Shown in pieces: positions 50,901 through 63,700 of a stretch of DNA of 64,000 nucleotides. Below the pieces are notes generated by a model that had not been told where the DNA came from, made no database searches, and saw only the letters and a list, made by a program, of their open reading frames with translations. The stretch spans positions 4,898,001 to 4,962,000 of the forward strand of contig NC_134678.1 in NCBI RefSeq assembly GCF_024713945.1. The letters run 5' to 3'. This stretch comes from Dermatophagoides farinae (Eukaryota > Arthropoda > Arachnida > Sarcoptiformes > Pyroglyphidae). Positions within the stretch are counted from its first letter, which is position 1. Each line of letters starts with the position of its first letter. Made by a program: the position numbers and the translations under genes.

Positions 50901-53744
50901 GGGTTGGATTGGCTTTTTTCTCTCTCTCGCTCTCCTCCCTCACTCTCGGGCTAAATCTCTTTTCGGTAATCGTTTTTGTCGTCATCATCATCATCATAAT
51001 CATCGTCGTAATCGTAACTGGCTTACCATTTTTTCTTTGCAAGTAATTTTTCTTCTTTTTTTTCTCGCCTGTCCATGGCAATTTGAGTCGGGTTTTATTT
51101 ATTATTTTCATCATTTCAATACATTACATTACCCCCTCTCTCAATAGTGTGTTGGATATTTGACACCATTTAATGTATAAGAAGGCCAAATAAAATGAAT
51201 TGATATATTGATTGTTCGTGTATTTTTTTTCCTGCATTGGTATATATATTCAATTCTGTATCTGACGTACCGATCCATTAGATATATAAAACATGTGCGT
51301 GTATAGCATGTTGTTATTGTTGGTTAGTCACTTGGAAATGACTGATCGGTTTCTTTGGCCATCGAATATATAAATGATATCAATGCTGCAAAAAAAAATG
51401 AAGAAATTTATTAAGGTCCAAACATTTGTGACACACACATACATATACAAAGCAGTAAAAAATAAAAAAAATCTATTCACAATGACGTTATACGAATTCC
51501 AGAAGTCGCCTTGTCTTTTGTATGTATGTGTGTGTTCGTTTTCGCGAAAAATTGGCCGAAATTTATTACTGGATCAAATTTCATTCTAACAACAACAACA
51601 ACAAAAAATCATATTAGAATGATAAAATTGTTAAATAATAGATACAAATGCCTTACCGTTTTTTTTACCGTATATATTTTGAATGACAGCTATGCATATT
51701 TGAATATGGCTTGACTAATTTCTTTTTTTTCTTCTTTTTCATTTGATTTATTTCACAGTTGGACGCAAATAAAAGTCCATTGGCATTATTAGCTAAAACC
51801 TGTTCAAGCATTGGTGTTGATAGTCCTAATCTAAAATCATTGAATGGTTCGACAAATAATTCATCCGGATCATCATCATCATCAACATCATCGAATGGTT
51901 CTTTCTCGAATAATGATTCTAATGTAACAATGAATAATAATAATCGACGAACGACACCAAAAACAAAATCCACATCATCATCAAATGATTATTTTCTAGA
52001 TTCTAGTTCTCATCATCATAATCATCATCACAATAATAATAATAATAATCATCATCATCATTCAAAGCTCAATTTCAAGCCTTATGAAACTAATCATCAT
52101 CATCATAGAAAATTAACAAATGAACGAGATAAATCAACATCATCACCATTGAAATCATTAACGCCAAATTCTTCAAATAATAATAAAGTGCCATCACCAT
52201 CGTCGGAAAATAATAATAAAACTTCGTCATCAACATCATCGGCACAACCGCTCAGTTATACTAGTTTAGGTCTACCCGATATGCATAAAGATTCATTGGC
52301 TGCATTCTATAAAGCTTATGGATTTTTAGCACCAAATTGTTGCCCAACAACGACACCTGGCTCACCATATCCATCATTAATGCCACCACCAATAGCATTG
52401 GATAAAACCGGTGCCTATCCATCGATATATCCACCAACACCACCAGCGACGGCTGCTGCTGCTTTAGCAGCTTATAATTATTCACAACGAGTTAAAGGAA
52501 TGATGCCCGCTACCGGTGCTGTTTCAAATCCACATTGTCGTGATCCTTATTGTGCTGGACAATGTGGTCCACTTCAACATAATAGTCAACATCATCCATT
52601 AGCATTGGTGGCCTTAGCATCATCTTCTGCATCTTCGACATCAACAACACCTCCATCGGCTGCTGCTACCGGTACAAACCATAGGGTTGACACCAATGGC
52701 CATTCTTCTTCACAAGCCGTTGCATCAAATGGCACATCATCAGCGGTTGGAAATAATTCAACTCAATCATCATCAAACACACCATGTACACCTGCAACAT
52801 GTCCAAATGGTTGTAATCAATGTGAACATCAACGTTATTTGGCTACGTTAGCTGCTGTATATGGAAATTCATTTGCCGCTTTAGGCACCGGATACGGTGT
52901 TCTGCAATCACCATCGGCAGCAGCAGCGGCAAGTAATGCCTATGCATCATCATTGGCTGCTGCAGCCGCATTACAACAACATCATCAACGTATGATGGCT
53001 GCTGCAGCTTTAGCCGCTTCAGCAGCACCAACCGCCACAGCAGGAAATGTGTGCAATTGGATAATTGGTGATAATCATCATTGCGGAAAACGTTTCAATA
53101 ATAGTGAAGAATTATTACAACATCTAAAAACGCACACATCATCAACGGCAACAAATAATTTGAATGATACATCCTCATCGGCTAATAATAGTCGTAATCC
53201 AAGTTCATCGTCACCATCAATAAACAATCAACAGCAACATTCACCATCGATAACCGGAACACCATCACCATCGGCTGGTAGTCGTGCAGGAACAGCTTCA
53301 ATTAATGGATCATCATCATCTACGGCCAGTCCATCACCATCATCTCATCATCATCATAGTAATCATCGTTATCATCCTTATTCAAAATCAATGAATTTAT
53401 CGAATGGTAATAATACAGTTACTACATCATCAGCTTCAGGTACAACCAATGTTTCATCAGCATCGGCACTCCCTCTCACAGTGGCACCAACATCGGCAGC
53501 ATCATTATTTGGCCTAAACGGTACTACGACGAATGGCGTTGGTCTTGGACCATATGGCCATCATAATCCTCATCAACATCCACATTTAACAGGAACGACA
53601 CCATCACCATTTACGGCCGCAGCAGCAGCTGCAGCGGCTGCTGCTGCTGGTTTACCATCACCATCTCCATCAAATTTTTATTATCCATTTATAGCGCCAC
53701 CAAATTTTCTTGCCGGTCGTATTGGACCACCGGTACCACCATAA
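36934..53744 (+). CDS. noc: noc/elbow (Nlz, ZNF503/703) family zinc-finger corepressor
   Basis: Two coding exons, 36934-37161 and 51759-53744, are joined in phase 0 across a 14,597-nt intron (G|GTAAGT ... TTTCACAG|T), giving 737 residues. The join reads QYLRPEYLPPVSSP-LDANKSPLALLAKTCSSIG, the conserved N-terminal block of the family. FKPYE (52074-52088) is the Groucho-binding motif. CRDPYCAGQC is the Buttonhead-box-like Cys cluster, followed by a second cluster CPNGCNQC. A single atypical C2H2 finger, VCNWIIGDNHHCGKRF..SEELLQHLKTH, spans 53052-53135. Then come YHPYSK and a Pro-rich C terminus. Poly-His, poly-Ser and poly-Ala tracts fill the rest. Family role: Groucho-dependent transcriptional repressor patterning appendage, tracheal and neural tissue in arthropods. 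An in-frame ATG two codons after 36934 is an alternative start. noc versus elB orthology is not resolved; mites may have a single gene. Confidence 0.93.
37879..37906 (+). repeat. (TTG)n microsatellite
   Basis: About nine TTG units, 700 nt into the noc intron. Confidence 0.85.
39272..39290 (+). repeat. (GATC)n run
   Basis: A self-complementary GATC tetranucleotide repeat. A second, shorter GATCGATCGATC lies about 110 nt downstream. Confidence 0.8.
44085..44114 (+). repeat. Poly-T tract, 30 nt
   Basis: A perfect T run ended by GGTCATC, inside the noc intron. Confidence 0.9.
44938..44974 (+). repeat. (GT)18 microsatellite
   Basis: A perfect dinucleotide run inside the noc intron. Confidence 0.95.
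49771..49854. mobile_element. 84-bp MITE-like inverted-repeat element
   Basis: The termini are TACAGTAG and CTACTGTA, perfect inverted repeats starting and ending in TA, as expected for a TA target site. Inner repeats CTTACGAAC / GTTCGTAAG pair across the centre, and GTTCGCAAGTCGAG repeats this theme. It has no coding capacity. The arrangement resembles short nonautonomous Tc1/mariner-pogo elements. Family assignment is from general pattern only. Confidence 0.6.
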
Positions 53745-55377
53745 AATGCACACACACACACACACACAAACACACCAACAATACAACATTAATTGCCTTT
53801 CTAATTGTTTGTATTCTCTCGCCATATTGATCTTATAGTTTTTGGATTGATTAATTGATCATTGATGATGATTGTAAAAGCCTGATTTTTTTTCTCATTA
53901 TTTTCAATTTGTAAAATATTTCGTCTCTTTGTTTTTTTTTCTCTGTGTCTTTTTAATTATTATCACTATTATTTTTTTTTCTGGCATTTTTCTAGTGTTT
54001 CAGAATGAATGTCATGTAATGTCACTCACAATGGAGAAAAAATTTCTGTGTAATACAATATTATATATTCTCTTACTAATTATTAATTATCGGAACAAAA
54101 TGACGATAAAATAAAGCGTGAAAAACAATGATGAAAAAAAAATTTATAAATGACAAACATATCTTCCGTTTGACATTTGTTTTTGGCTCATCATCATTTC
54201 AAATGGGCCAAATTTGGCAAGTGTGTCGGTGTGTAAAAATGATGGTTGACATTATTGACATCATTTTCATGATAATTTGAGGATTATTTTTGTCATAATC
54301 ATATGAAAAAAAATATGAAAATAGAATTTAATCATTTGAATAGAATTTTGTTTATAGAAATGTGTAAATTTGATAATGATCATGATGATAATGATGGAAA
54401 AAAAACAAGACAACACAAACAACAATTGTTTTGATTTAAATAATAATGATGTTGATGAGTGTTTGAACTTGGAAGCCTTTTCATTCTTGGCATCGATAAA
54501 CAACATGACATTTATTTATTTATTTTTTTTTATTTTTAGTTTTATCAAACAAATCATTTATTAGCAATAAATATAAATAATTGACTAAAATAAATGAAAT
54601 AAATAAATTCTTGTCATTCTTGTTGTATTTGTTTGTTATGATGATTTTCTATTTATTTCTATCTCAGTTTTTTTTTATTTTTGAATACTAAAACTGATCC
54701 AAACCGATCTTGATGTTAGACTAGAATCACTATGAATAGCAAAAAAAATGATGAAAGAATGATTTATGGATTGTTGAAGGAATTTTTTTTTATTTATGTG
54801 GATATGGAGAGAGAGAATTAAATGATTTGTGTTTCAACATGCTTGCTAACTCAATCTTTCACTCTTGTGTGTATCTAATTCATTGATGTGGAGAAGAAGA
54901 AAAAAATAAATAAAAAAAACAAGTGATTTCCATATGCCTGGTTTCTATCTTTCATGTTTTCTGTAAAAAAAATGTCTCTGCTCGTCGTCGTCGTTGTTGT
55001 TGTTGTTGTTGTTTGGTATTCATATATTTTATTTTTATTGTTGCATTGCATTCATTTATTCATATGTTAAATATAGCTAATTTGTTGGCAACATTATTTC
55101 CATATATTAAATATTTTCAAACATGAAAAATGAACGAACAAAAATGTCACAATTTTCAATCATTTTTTCAACAACAACAACAAAAAACTGAAACAAGCTA
55201 GTGAGTTCAATATAACTGTTTTTTGTTTGCGGCTTCTTTTTTTCCGAATTTATATGTGCTTTATCTTTAGAAAAAAATCTTTTTTTGCACACTTTAAATT
55301 CTGAATTTGATACACACACACACAATCTTTGTCTGAATAACTATCAACGATCGTTTTTTTTCGTGGTTTCCACCACT

Positions 55378-55412
<35 letters not shown>

Positions 55413-57596
55413 ATAATTCCATTCATGTCTTAATGGTAATGATAAAATGAAGAATGAATGAGAAAAAAAATGCCGAAATAAAAGACTGATTTCGGTGAAA
55501 TATAAAGGAACGAAAGAGAGTGAGAGAGAGAGAAAAAAAAATATCAAATTACGGCCATGTTTCTTCGATTTTTTTTGTTTCTTCATCATCATCTTCATGA
55601 TCTCTTTTCTCTATTCAACTTACAAATCAAATTGAAGAATGACACAAGACAGATGATATCAAGCTTTTGAAAGATTTTTTTTTCTGGATGAACGATGATG
55701 TTGATGTTGATGATGATTTTCCATATTATGTTGACGACGAATCAAAAAAAAAAAACATTGAGAAGAATAGATGAATTCCGGTGTGCAATACATATTATCA
55801 TCATCATCATCATCATCATGATGAAGGAGAAAGGAATGAAGAACCTTAATGAATGAATATAAAGATTGACAAGCCGTGTCAAATTTTATTTGATGATGAT
55901 GATGATGACAATATTGAAAACATTGGTGACATTTTATTCATTTATTTATTCACTATTGTTGACAAAGAATTTTTTTTTTGTTCATTCATTCATTCATTCA
56001 TTCACTTATCATTGTAACTGATTCGATTTTCTGTTCTAAAGAAATATCATTGAATGAAACATGAATATAACCAAAAAGAACAGAAACAATTTGATTCTAC
56101 TGAGTGAATTCTTATAAAAAGAATCGAGTTTTTTTTGTGATGTCAAATTGCGATAACTGTCATTCATTCATTCATTCATTTATTCATTCATCTATCCATC
56201 CATCCGTTCAACATCAGTTCAACAAAACAACAACAACAATAATAATAACAACAACTACATTGCCTTACATTATATTATATATATCCTTTCATCTTGTCAT
56301 TCACTATGTCAGTCATTTATTCATCAACAACCAAGTCTTTGCTTTGTAAGTGTTGTGTGTGTGTGTATTAAAATCTTATGAGCAACAAGCAATACCCACA
56401 AAAAGATGAATAGCAGGGAGAAAAAGAAAAAAAAAGAAAAACCCATCAACAGGCATTTGATTGATGTCTTAATTACTTAATACACAAGCAATACACACAC
56501 ATACATACTCTTTTCAAGAGCTTCCGAATACATGTTATTAAGCACACTACTATAGCAATGAAGAATGAAGAAAAAAAAGAAGAAATAAAAAATTCTTTTC
56601 AAACAATTCTGTCTAATCCACACAAAAACATTTTCTTACAGGTTTAAATGATGAAGATTTGAATTCAACAATCTGTCAATGAGATACAGATATGAACACA
56701 CACATTTGAATTTTGAATGAAAAATTCTTGGCTTCTACTGTGTGTATGTGTGTTGCTGATATAACAAAATAATTCAAAAACGACGATGATGAAGATGATG
56801 ATTTTGATAAACAAAAACGCTTACATTCGGAGTTTTTTTTCTAAACTGATAATATTAGCTATTTGTTGATGAATTCTTATCCGGTAATGTTTTTTCTTTT
56901 CTTTTTTTTTTGTTCATTCAGTTGTGATTTATGACGTGTTATACGTCAACAAAACGATAAACTAATATGTGCAACATGAAAAGCAAAATGGATATAGTAA
57001 AAAAAAAACAAAATTCAATTTATATGTGGTCTATGGCTACTATATATATATGTATTTGCCACATTTTTTTTGCTCCATTACAATATTATGATGATGATGA
57101 TGATGATGATGACAAAATATAATTAGAATTATGGTGGTCTTTTTGCTATCGTCAACACATATACATACCACGTAGAAAATTGGCAAATTCTATCATTGCA
57201 TACAAGAAGCTTGCTATACATCATCATCATCATTATTATGGTTTGAATAGAAATAAAAATGAGAAAGAGACCCAGGGAGAGAGAGAGAATGAAATATCGA
57301 ATGATGAATGGATCTAGAACAATGTTGGCACAATGATATATATTCTGGTCGCTGTCAAGTACACATTAAAATTCGTTTTCTTCTTTTTCTTTTTATTTCT
57401 TTTCGTTCATCTGTTTTTCTCATTCTATGACTACGTATGTATGTGTGTGTGTGTATTAATTTGCTTTTTGATTTATTATTCAACCATTTTCTTCACTATG
57501 TATTTCTAAGTCAAAAAAATATAAGGCAACCACCAAAATGCCTTCATTTATATATGTATGAAAAATATATAAAAGGAAAAAAGATATTCGTTTCAG
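53745..57596. other. noc 3' flank
   Basis: A CA repeat follows the stop codon within 10 nt. AATAAA at 54110-54115 is a plausible poly(A) signal, giving a 3'UTR of about 370-400 nt. Beyond that I see only simple repeats, including CATT/ATTC runs at 55980-56003 and 56160-56190 and ATC runs near 55800. Confidence 0.5.
55379..55411 (+). repeat. Poly-T tract, 33 nt
   Basis: A perfect T run ended by GATAATT. Confidence 0.9.
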
Positions 57597-57716
57597 CCAA
57601 TTCAAAATGATGACAAACGTCACAATGTAAATGTTCCATTATTAACCGCATTACATGTCGTTATAAGATCTGATACCTTCTACACAGATTGTTTGATGCT
57701 ATTGAAATATGGCGAT
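57597..57716 (+). CDS. Isolated candidate exon encoding an ankyrin-repeat segment
   Basis: A 120-nt block sits between TTCGTTTCAG and GTAGGG, phase 0 on both sides. It reads 40 codons including VPLLTALHVVIRSDTFYTDC and then LMLLKYGD. This fits the ankyrin pattern (TALHVA....G...CV..LL..GAD). Base composition is much less repetitive than its flanks. No other exon of the same gene is certain in the window; the remainder would lie in further exons around or beyond 64000. ANK-containing families such as ASB proteins are possible, but I cannot choose. Confidence 0.5.
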
Positions 57717-60700
57717 GTAGGGTACATAATATATAAAAAAAAACAAGAGGAGTAAGGCCAGGTTTGGACGTCATTGTTGAAGCTTATAAATTATAATAAA
57801 CCACCGTTATTTGCAAATATTTTTTTTGTGGGCCATACAAAAATAATAATAATAACAAAAAAGAAGAAAAGAGGAAAAAAACCGATCAGGAAAATAAATG
57901 GATGTGAATCTGTCTTTTTCATTTTTTTTTTTTTTTTTTTTGGTGCCAGTATTTTCTGTTTGATCCACATTTTTTTCACGCCCCATTTCAATCTGTCATC
58001 ATTCGCGTTTTTTCTGGTTTTCTAGTCTTCCACTAATGGTCCACACTGAATGAGGAATGTATGTGTGTGTGTGTGTGAGTGTGGCGGACGCCCATTTTGA
58101 ATGATGATGATGAACAAACCAGAACAAACGACGATTTGTGGGGATAATGATGATGATGACGATACATTGAATAGCAACAACAACAACAACCGCCATCATC
58201 AATAAAGATCCAAGGACAAGAATTAATTCAAAGTTTTAGAACACCCCATGAACAATAACAAACAAGCATGAAGAAAATAAACGACCACCACTACCACCAC
58301 CATACGTCGAATGATGATGAATTGGTTTTTGTCCGAGAATTTTTGGCACGTCATTCCTTCCTTATCCTAGTCATGTCTTTTGGTACTGTATTTCTGTACA
58401 TTGTTTTGTATGGCCCGTCATCATCCATTTACCCCATTAATTATTTTTATACTTATGACGTATTTTTATATATACGGTTAAACTGGAAAAAAACTCGAAA
58501 AAAAAAGTTTCAACCAAGAAAATGATGAATTATCTTGGATTATACATTATCGCCGTTGTTGTCGTCGTATAGTCGAGTATTATAACTGTATTTCGATCAT
58601 TTTTTAAGATCGATTTTTTTTTTTGATCATATTCCCCGATACGTACATAAATACTGGAATTCGTAAACTTTTTTTCAACTTAAAGCTTGAATCCTTTTCA
58701 AAGAAAAGTTTTTTTTTTCATTACTGATGGACTATAAATCTCTTTTGCTAACACACGAGGAGTTTTGATTGTTGTTGTTGAAAGTAAAAAATTCAATTCA
58801 CAATAAAATAAATAAAATTTCTTCTTTTTTTTCATGCAATGTGCGTGTGTTTGTGTGTGTGTTATGAGCACATTAATTTTGATTCATTTTTTTCTAGTTA
58901 GAATCACATTTAGAGCGAAAACAATGACCAACCTTAAAACTAACCAATTGACTAACCAAACTTTTTCAAATATAGCACCAAAAGATAAATTCGGTGAAAT
59001 TTATGTTTATACAAAAGAAACATGTAAAACACTTTGAACTGTGCAACAATTTTTCTTAATTAATTTTCTTTGCTCATTGATTGTTAATTTTTTTTAAATG
59101 AAAATTAAATAATGACTTGGTGTGCATATTTATTTGCACCTGATGTCATCAATGGAAGAAAAAATGTTATGAACAAAAATAAATCTATGGATCAATTTTG
59201 ACTGAAAATGTCAACATTGGTGGTATAGAAAAATTCTTCATATATGATGAACGATGAATGATTATTCATCCATCCATCATCAATCCATCTCTCTGGCCTT
59301 CTAGTCATCAAAAAAAAAAATGATATAACAACAACTAAAATGAATGAGACACCATCACCATTACACCATAGCATGGCCACACCGAATATAATCAAGCAAC
59401 AGTAACCAGAAATGAAACTTAACTAAACGATTTTGATGATGATGAAGAAGAATGATTGGATCATCAATCACTCGGATATGTCTGTGTGTGTGTGTGTTTG
59501 TATACATTATATTTTGCGCTATTTTATTTTCTCCCTCCCTTTCAGAGTTGGTTTAATTTATTTTATCATTTGGTCCAACCAACCCAAACTAGAAGAACCA
59601 GAGTATTTTTTTTTCGTTTTGTGGCTCTTTCTCTTTGACTATTTTTCTTTACTTTTTCTGTTCTTCACGTTGTTTTGACTCTGAGACAAAGTATCTACAA
59701 TTTGGTTGGTGGCCAATGTATGTGTATGTGTGTGTGTGTGTGTAACAGAATTTCGACAACAAGCCAAAATAACCATTGTACAACCTGAATGAATATTGCC
59801 TATCCTTTTTTGCCTGTCCTGGCTGTCAGTAAGTGTCAGTTCGTCGAATGATGAATGAAGATGAATCGGTGCTAATTGACCTGTATGTATTTATATATGG
59901 TATGGTATGAATTTATTTTTTGGTGTATTAGCACGTTACAAAATATAAAATTTTTTCTTAATTCAACCAAGACTTGAATAATTTCTTATTTTAGTGTATG
60001 TGTGTGTGTGTGTATGCGCGGCCACGATTAGTTATGCTCAGATAATGTTTGTTTTTTCCCAAACAAATAGATCATCCAATCTGAAAAACTTTCTAACGTT
60101 TCTAATCGAAAAGAATTTCATCGATTTGTAACCATGTTCATTATAGACATATTTATTGTTTACCGATTCACATCTATTCAATAAATTCTCGACAATTACA
60201 TTGACAATATTGAACTGATAATTTGTTTTTTACTGGAACAAAAAAAAAGTTTTATTTAATTGTTTATGATGATATAGTTTCACACCATAATAACAAATAT
60301 AACCGTACAGAAAAATAGGGGATAAAATATTAGAGTGTCAAATCACCATCATCATCATCATTTCTAATAATTGTTAAAGCCATAATTCATATATAATTCA
60401 TATCTTTAAAGTTGACATGATTATTTTATCATTATATAAATCATAACATACAAAAAAAAAATTTATGCTACTGTTACTCTGTTAGAAACAAAACTATGTG
60501 GATGGAAATCTAAACCTGAACGAATTTTAAGTTGTTTTCTTTTGATCTATTTGTGTGTGTGTGTCTGACAAACACACACACACAGATATGTGTGAAACAC
60601 ATAGTGACTTGAATTATTTATCCCATTTGTATTCCCTGAAATGAGTCCAATGTATGATAAAAAAAAATGAATCACACTTTTTGTTTTCTTCTTACACAAT

Positions 60701-63700
60701 AATGATTGAATGAATTATCATCATTTAATATGAAGCCATCGTTTTTCTTTCTTTTTTTTACTGTTGTTGTCACTGTGTGTTTTCATGCACCGTACCGTTG
60801 GTCATGATGATGATGATGAGGATAATCGTCTAAGAGAAATCAGTACAGCGAATCTTTTCCAAAAAAAAACTAACCAGGATGAAATCATAAATCAAGTCAT
60901 AAATCATTGAAAGAAGAAGCATTTTTTTTCATTTTGTCATTGAATTTGAAATGAATATTTTTTTTGTCTTGTAAAAATGTAGAATATGGAAAAAAATGAA
61001 AAATATATTTGCTTACTTGTTAAAATTGAAATTCAATTCATTTTTTTCATACATAAATTTCTTCTTCTTTTTTGTTTCATCAAACATCATCATTGGTGAA
61101 TAAGAATAAAATAAAGATGATGATTAATCATTGAGAAAAAAACACGAAGTTTTTTTCTTCCACATTTTTTTTATTTCAATGTTTCACGCCATTAGAGAAT
61201 GAAAATTCGAAACACAATTTCGACACATTGAATCATGAAATATATCGCCAGTTTTTTTCTCGTAAAGCCAAGATGAAGAACAACATGATGATGATGGCAA
61301 ATAATTTATGACCATTTGCCTTTTTTCCCTGTTTGTTTGATAATAATCATTGTCCATTTTGGTGTTTGGTTGATGGCGATAATGATGTTGATGATGAATA
61401 AAACGAATGGTGGTAATATGAAGAGAATACAATCAAGATAATAATTATCGCTTGGACATCTTAATTTCTACAATCATCATCATCATCATCATTCTTCTTC
61501 TTTTTTTTCCATTCAATTTGCATTGTCAGACACACTTTTGTTCTGATACAAATTATATTTTTTTTTTTATTCGAAGAAAATAGTTTCATTTCTTTTGTTT
61601 CATTATTTCTTTTCTTAACATTTCATATTTCATTTTTCTTTTCACAAAAGAAACATTAATAAAGAGATAATATCATCATGATGAATAAACAATGATGATG
61701 AATACAAACATTCAATTAGTAAGATGATGATGATTATTATTTTGTAACAATAATTTATTTTCGGATACGTTTAAAAGAAAATTATTGCGGGAGTGTGTGC
61801 GTGTGTGTGTATGTGTATGCATGATGATTATTCTAATCGATTCAATCGGAATGAATTCGATTCTCCCAAGTGTAACATTATTGTTGTTGAATGTTTATTT
61901 TTTTTTGTTCGTTGTCGTTTTATCAGTTTTTTTTTCGTTTCTGATTCCGTTTCATTGATGTTCCATTAGACTAATAAATAACCTGAAAACATTATGGATA
62001 ATAACATGATGATGATCATCATCATATCACTAATGTTTCAGGATTTTTTTTTTAATACTGGAATACAATATTAAAAAAGTTTGAAAAGGATAGGCCAATC
62101 AATCATTGATACGTTTTTTTTATCATCACCATTGAATGATATAAATTCCCTAGTCGATATTTTGTTTCAGTTCAAGTGATTTCAAAATTCATATCTTTTC
62201 GATAAGAAATGGATCATTGTTTTTGTTGCTGTTTATTTGACAAAAAAAAATAATGTATAAAGGAAACCGTTTTTCTACTACATTTTTTTTATCAATAGTT
62301 TTCATTTGGAAACAAAAATTGATTTTTTTCAATAATAAGATGCAAAAAAATGTATTGCAAATTTTTTTTTATCACCAATCTATTGATGTTGAAGAAATAA
62401 ATGTCTTGGATCAATTTTTATGATATTTTTGTCTTGATAAGAATATTGTTTCAAAAAAATTTGGTAGAAAAAAAACATTTATTTCCATCTTATCATCTTG
62501 ACAGTATGCAGCAAAGTTGATTTTTTTTCCAAATTTGATTCAATCACACATTTGAATGTGAATATGGTTCGCATACATCAATATATCATCAATTGAAAGA
62601 TGATTTTACCTTGTTTTAAGCAAAAAAAAAAAATTGTTTCTCCAATCGTTTATTATTACAGTACACATTGCATACGATCAATCAGTTTGAAAATGTTATT
62701 TGTAGTTTCATGAAGATTTTTATGTTCGATAGCTGATTATTCACGCAAACAAAAAAAAATTTTGAATTGGAATCAATTTCTTTCTGTATACCGGATGAGA
62801 TCAATTGTTTGAAAGTGTGTGTGTGTGTGTGTATGTTCTAATATGTTTGAGTTGCGATAGTAGTTTTTTTCAGAATTTTTTTTTCATTTTTGCCATTTTC
62901 CTTTATTTAGCTTGTGTTTTTACACATTTTTATTCTTTCTTTTTTTTGTTTTGCTCATCGATGATTGATTGCTAAAGAGTGGCAAAACTCTTCTCGTGTT
63001 TTTTTTCACTCGGATATTATCATCATATATAAATGTGTGTGTGCGTGTGTGTCTATTACATATTGAGCATCATTTTGAATCAAGATTCAACTACATAATG
63101 CTAACTATTTGGACGGGAAAAAAACTTGAGTGAAACAAAACAAAACAAAACAAAAAAAAATGAAAATAAAATGATCGATGCATTTTTCATTCTTTCGACA
63201 TAACTTGAAATGAATTTGTTTGTATGTATGTGTGTGTACAATATACTTACTCTTTGAAACCCATTCTCATTCAAACATGTCAAAATATAATATACAAATG
63301 AATGTGTCTTGAGAAATAAAATATATACATTGGGCAGGGTTAGATTGATTAAAGATCATCGTATAAATTGTACATGCAAACACACATACACACAATTAAA
63401 ATCCCATCATTTTTATCTTGTCATTTTAGTCTTTCTATTTTTTTTTTTTTTTTTGAATCACATGTCATTTTTTTCTTCTTTTAAATCAATTTGAATTTGT
63501 CTCTTGAATATAGTAGGAATATTTGCAGAAAAAAAAGATGATGGATCACCATTAATTCATTCAGAAATTCACCATCATCAATGATAATCATCTTGAATTG
63601 AATGGATGATGACTGATCTATTCATTCATTCAAAAAAGGAAGAAATTCAATCTAATCGTCAAAATTTTTGTTTTTGAATGAAATAAATTTGTTCATTCTT

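Larger units (their letters stand above)
37162..51758 (+). other. 14.6-kb first coding intron of noc
   Basis: It is bounded by GTAAGT and a pyrimidine-rich CACAG acceptor. It is over 70 times longer than the typical introns in the first 18 kb. The content is simple repeats, T tracts and one MITE-like element. The longest minus-strand frame (50692-51114, 140 codons) shows no recognisable domain. It likely carries noc enhancers; that is inferred from family and position. Confidence 0.8.

Noticed and set aside
50692-51114. 140-codon minus-strand ORF in the noc intron
   Set aside because: Poly-Lys, poly-Met and repeat-derived stretches, no domain, no neighbouring splice partners that I could identify.
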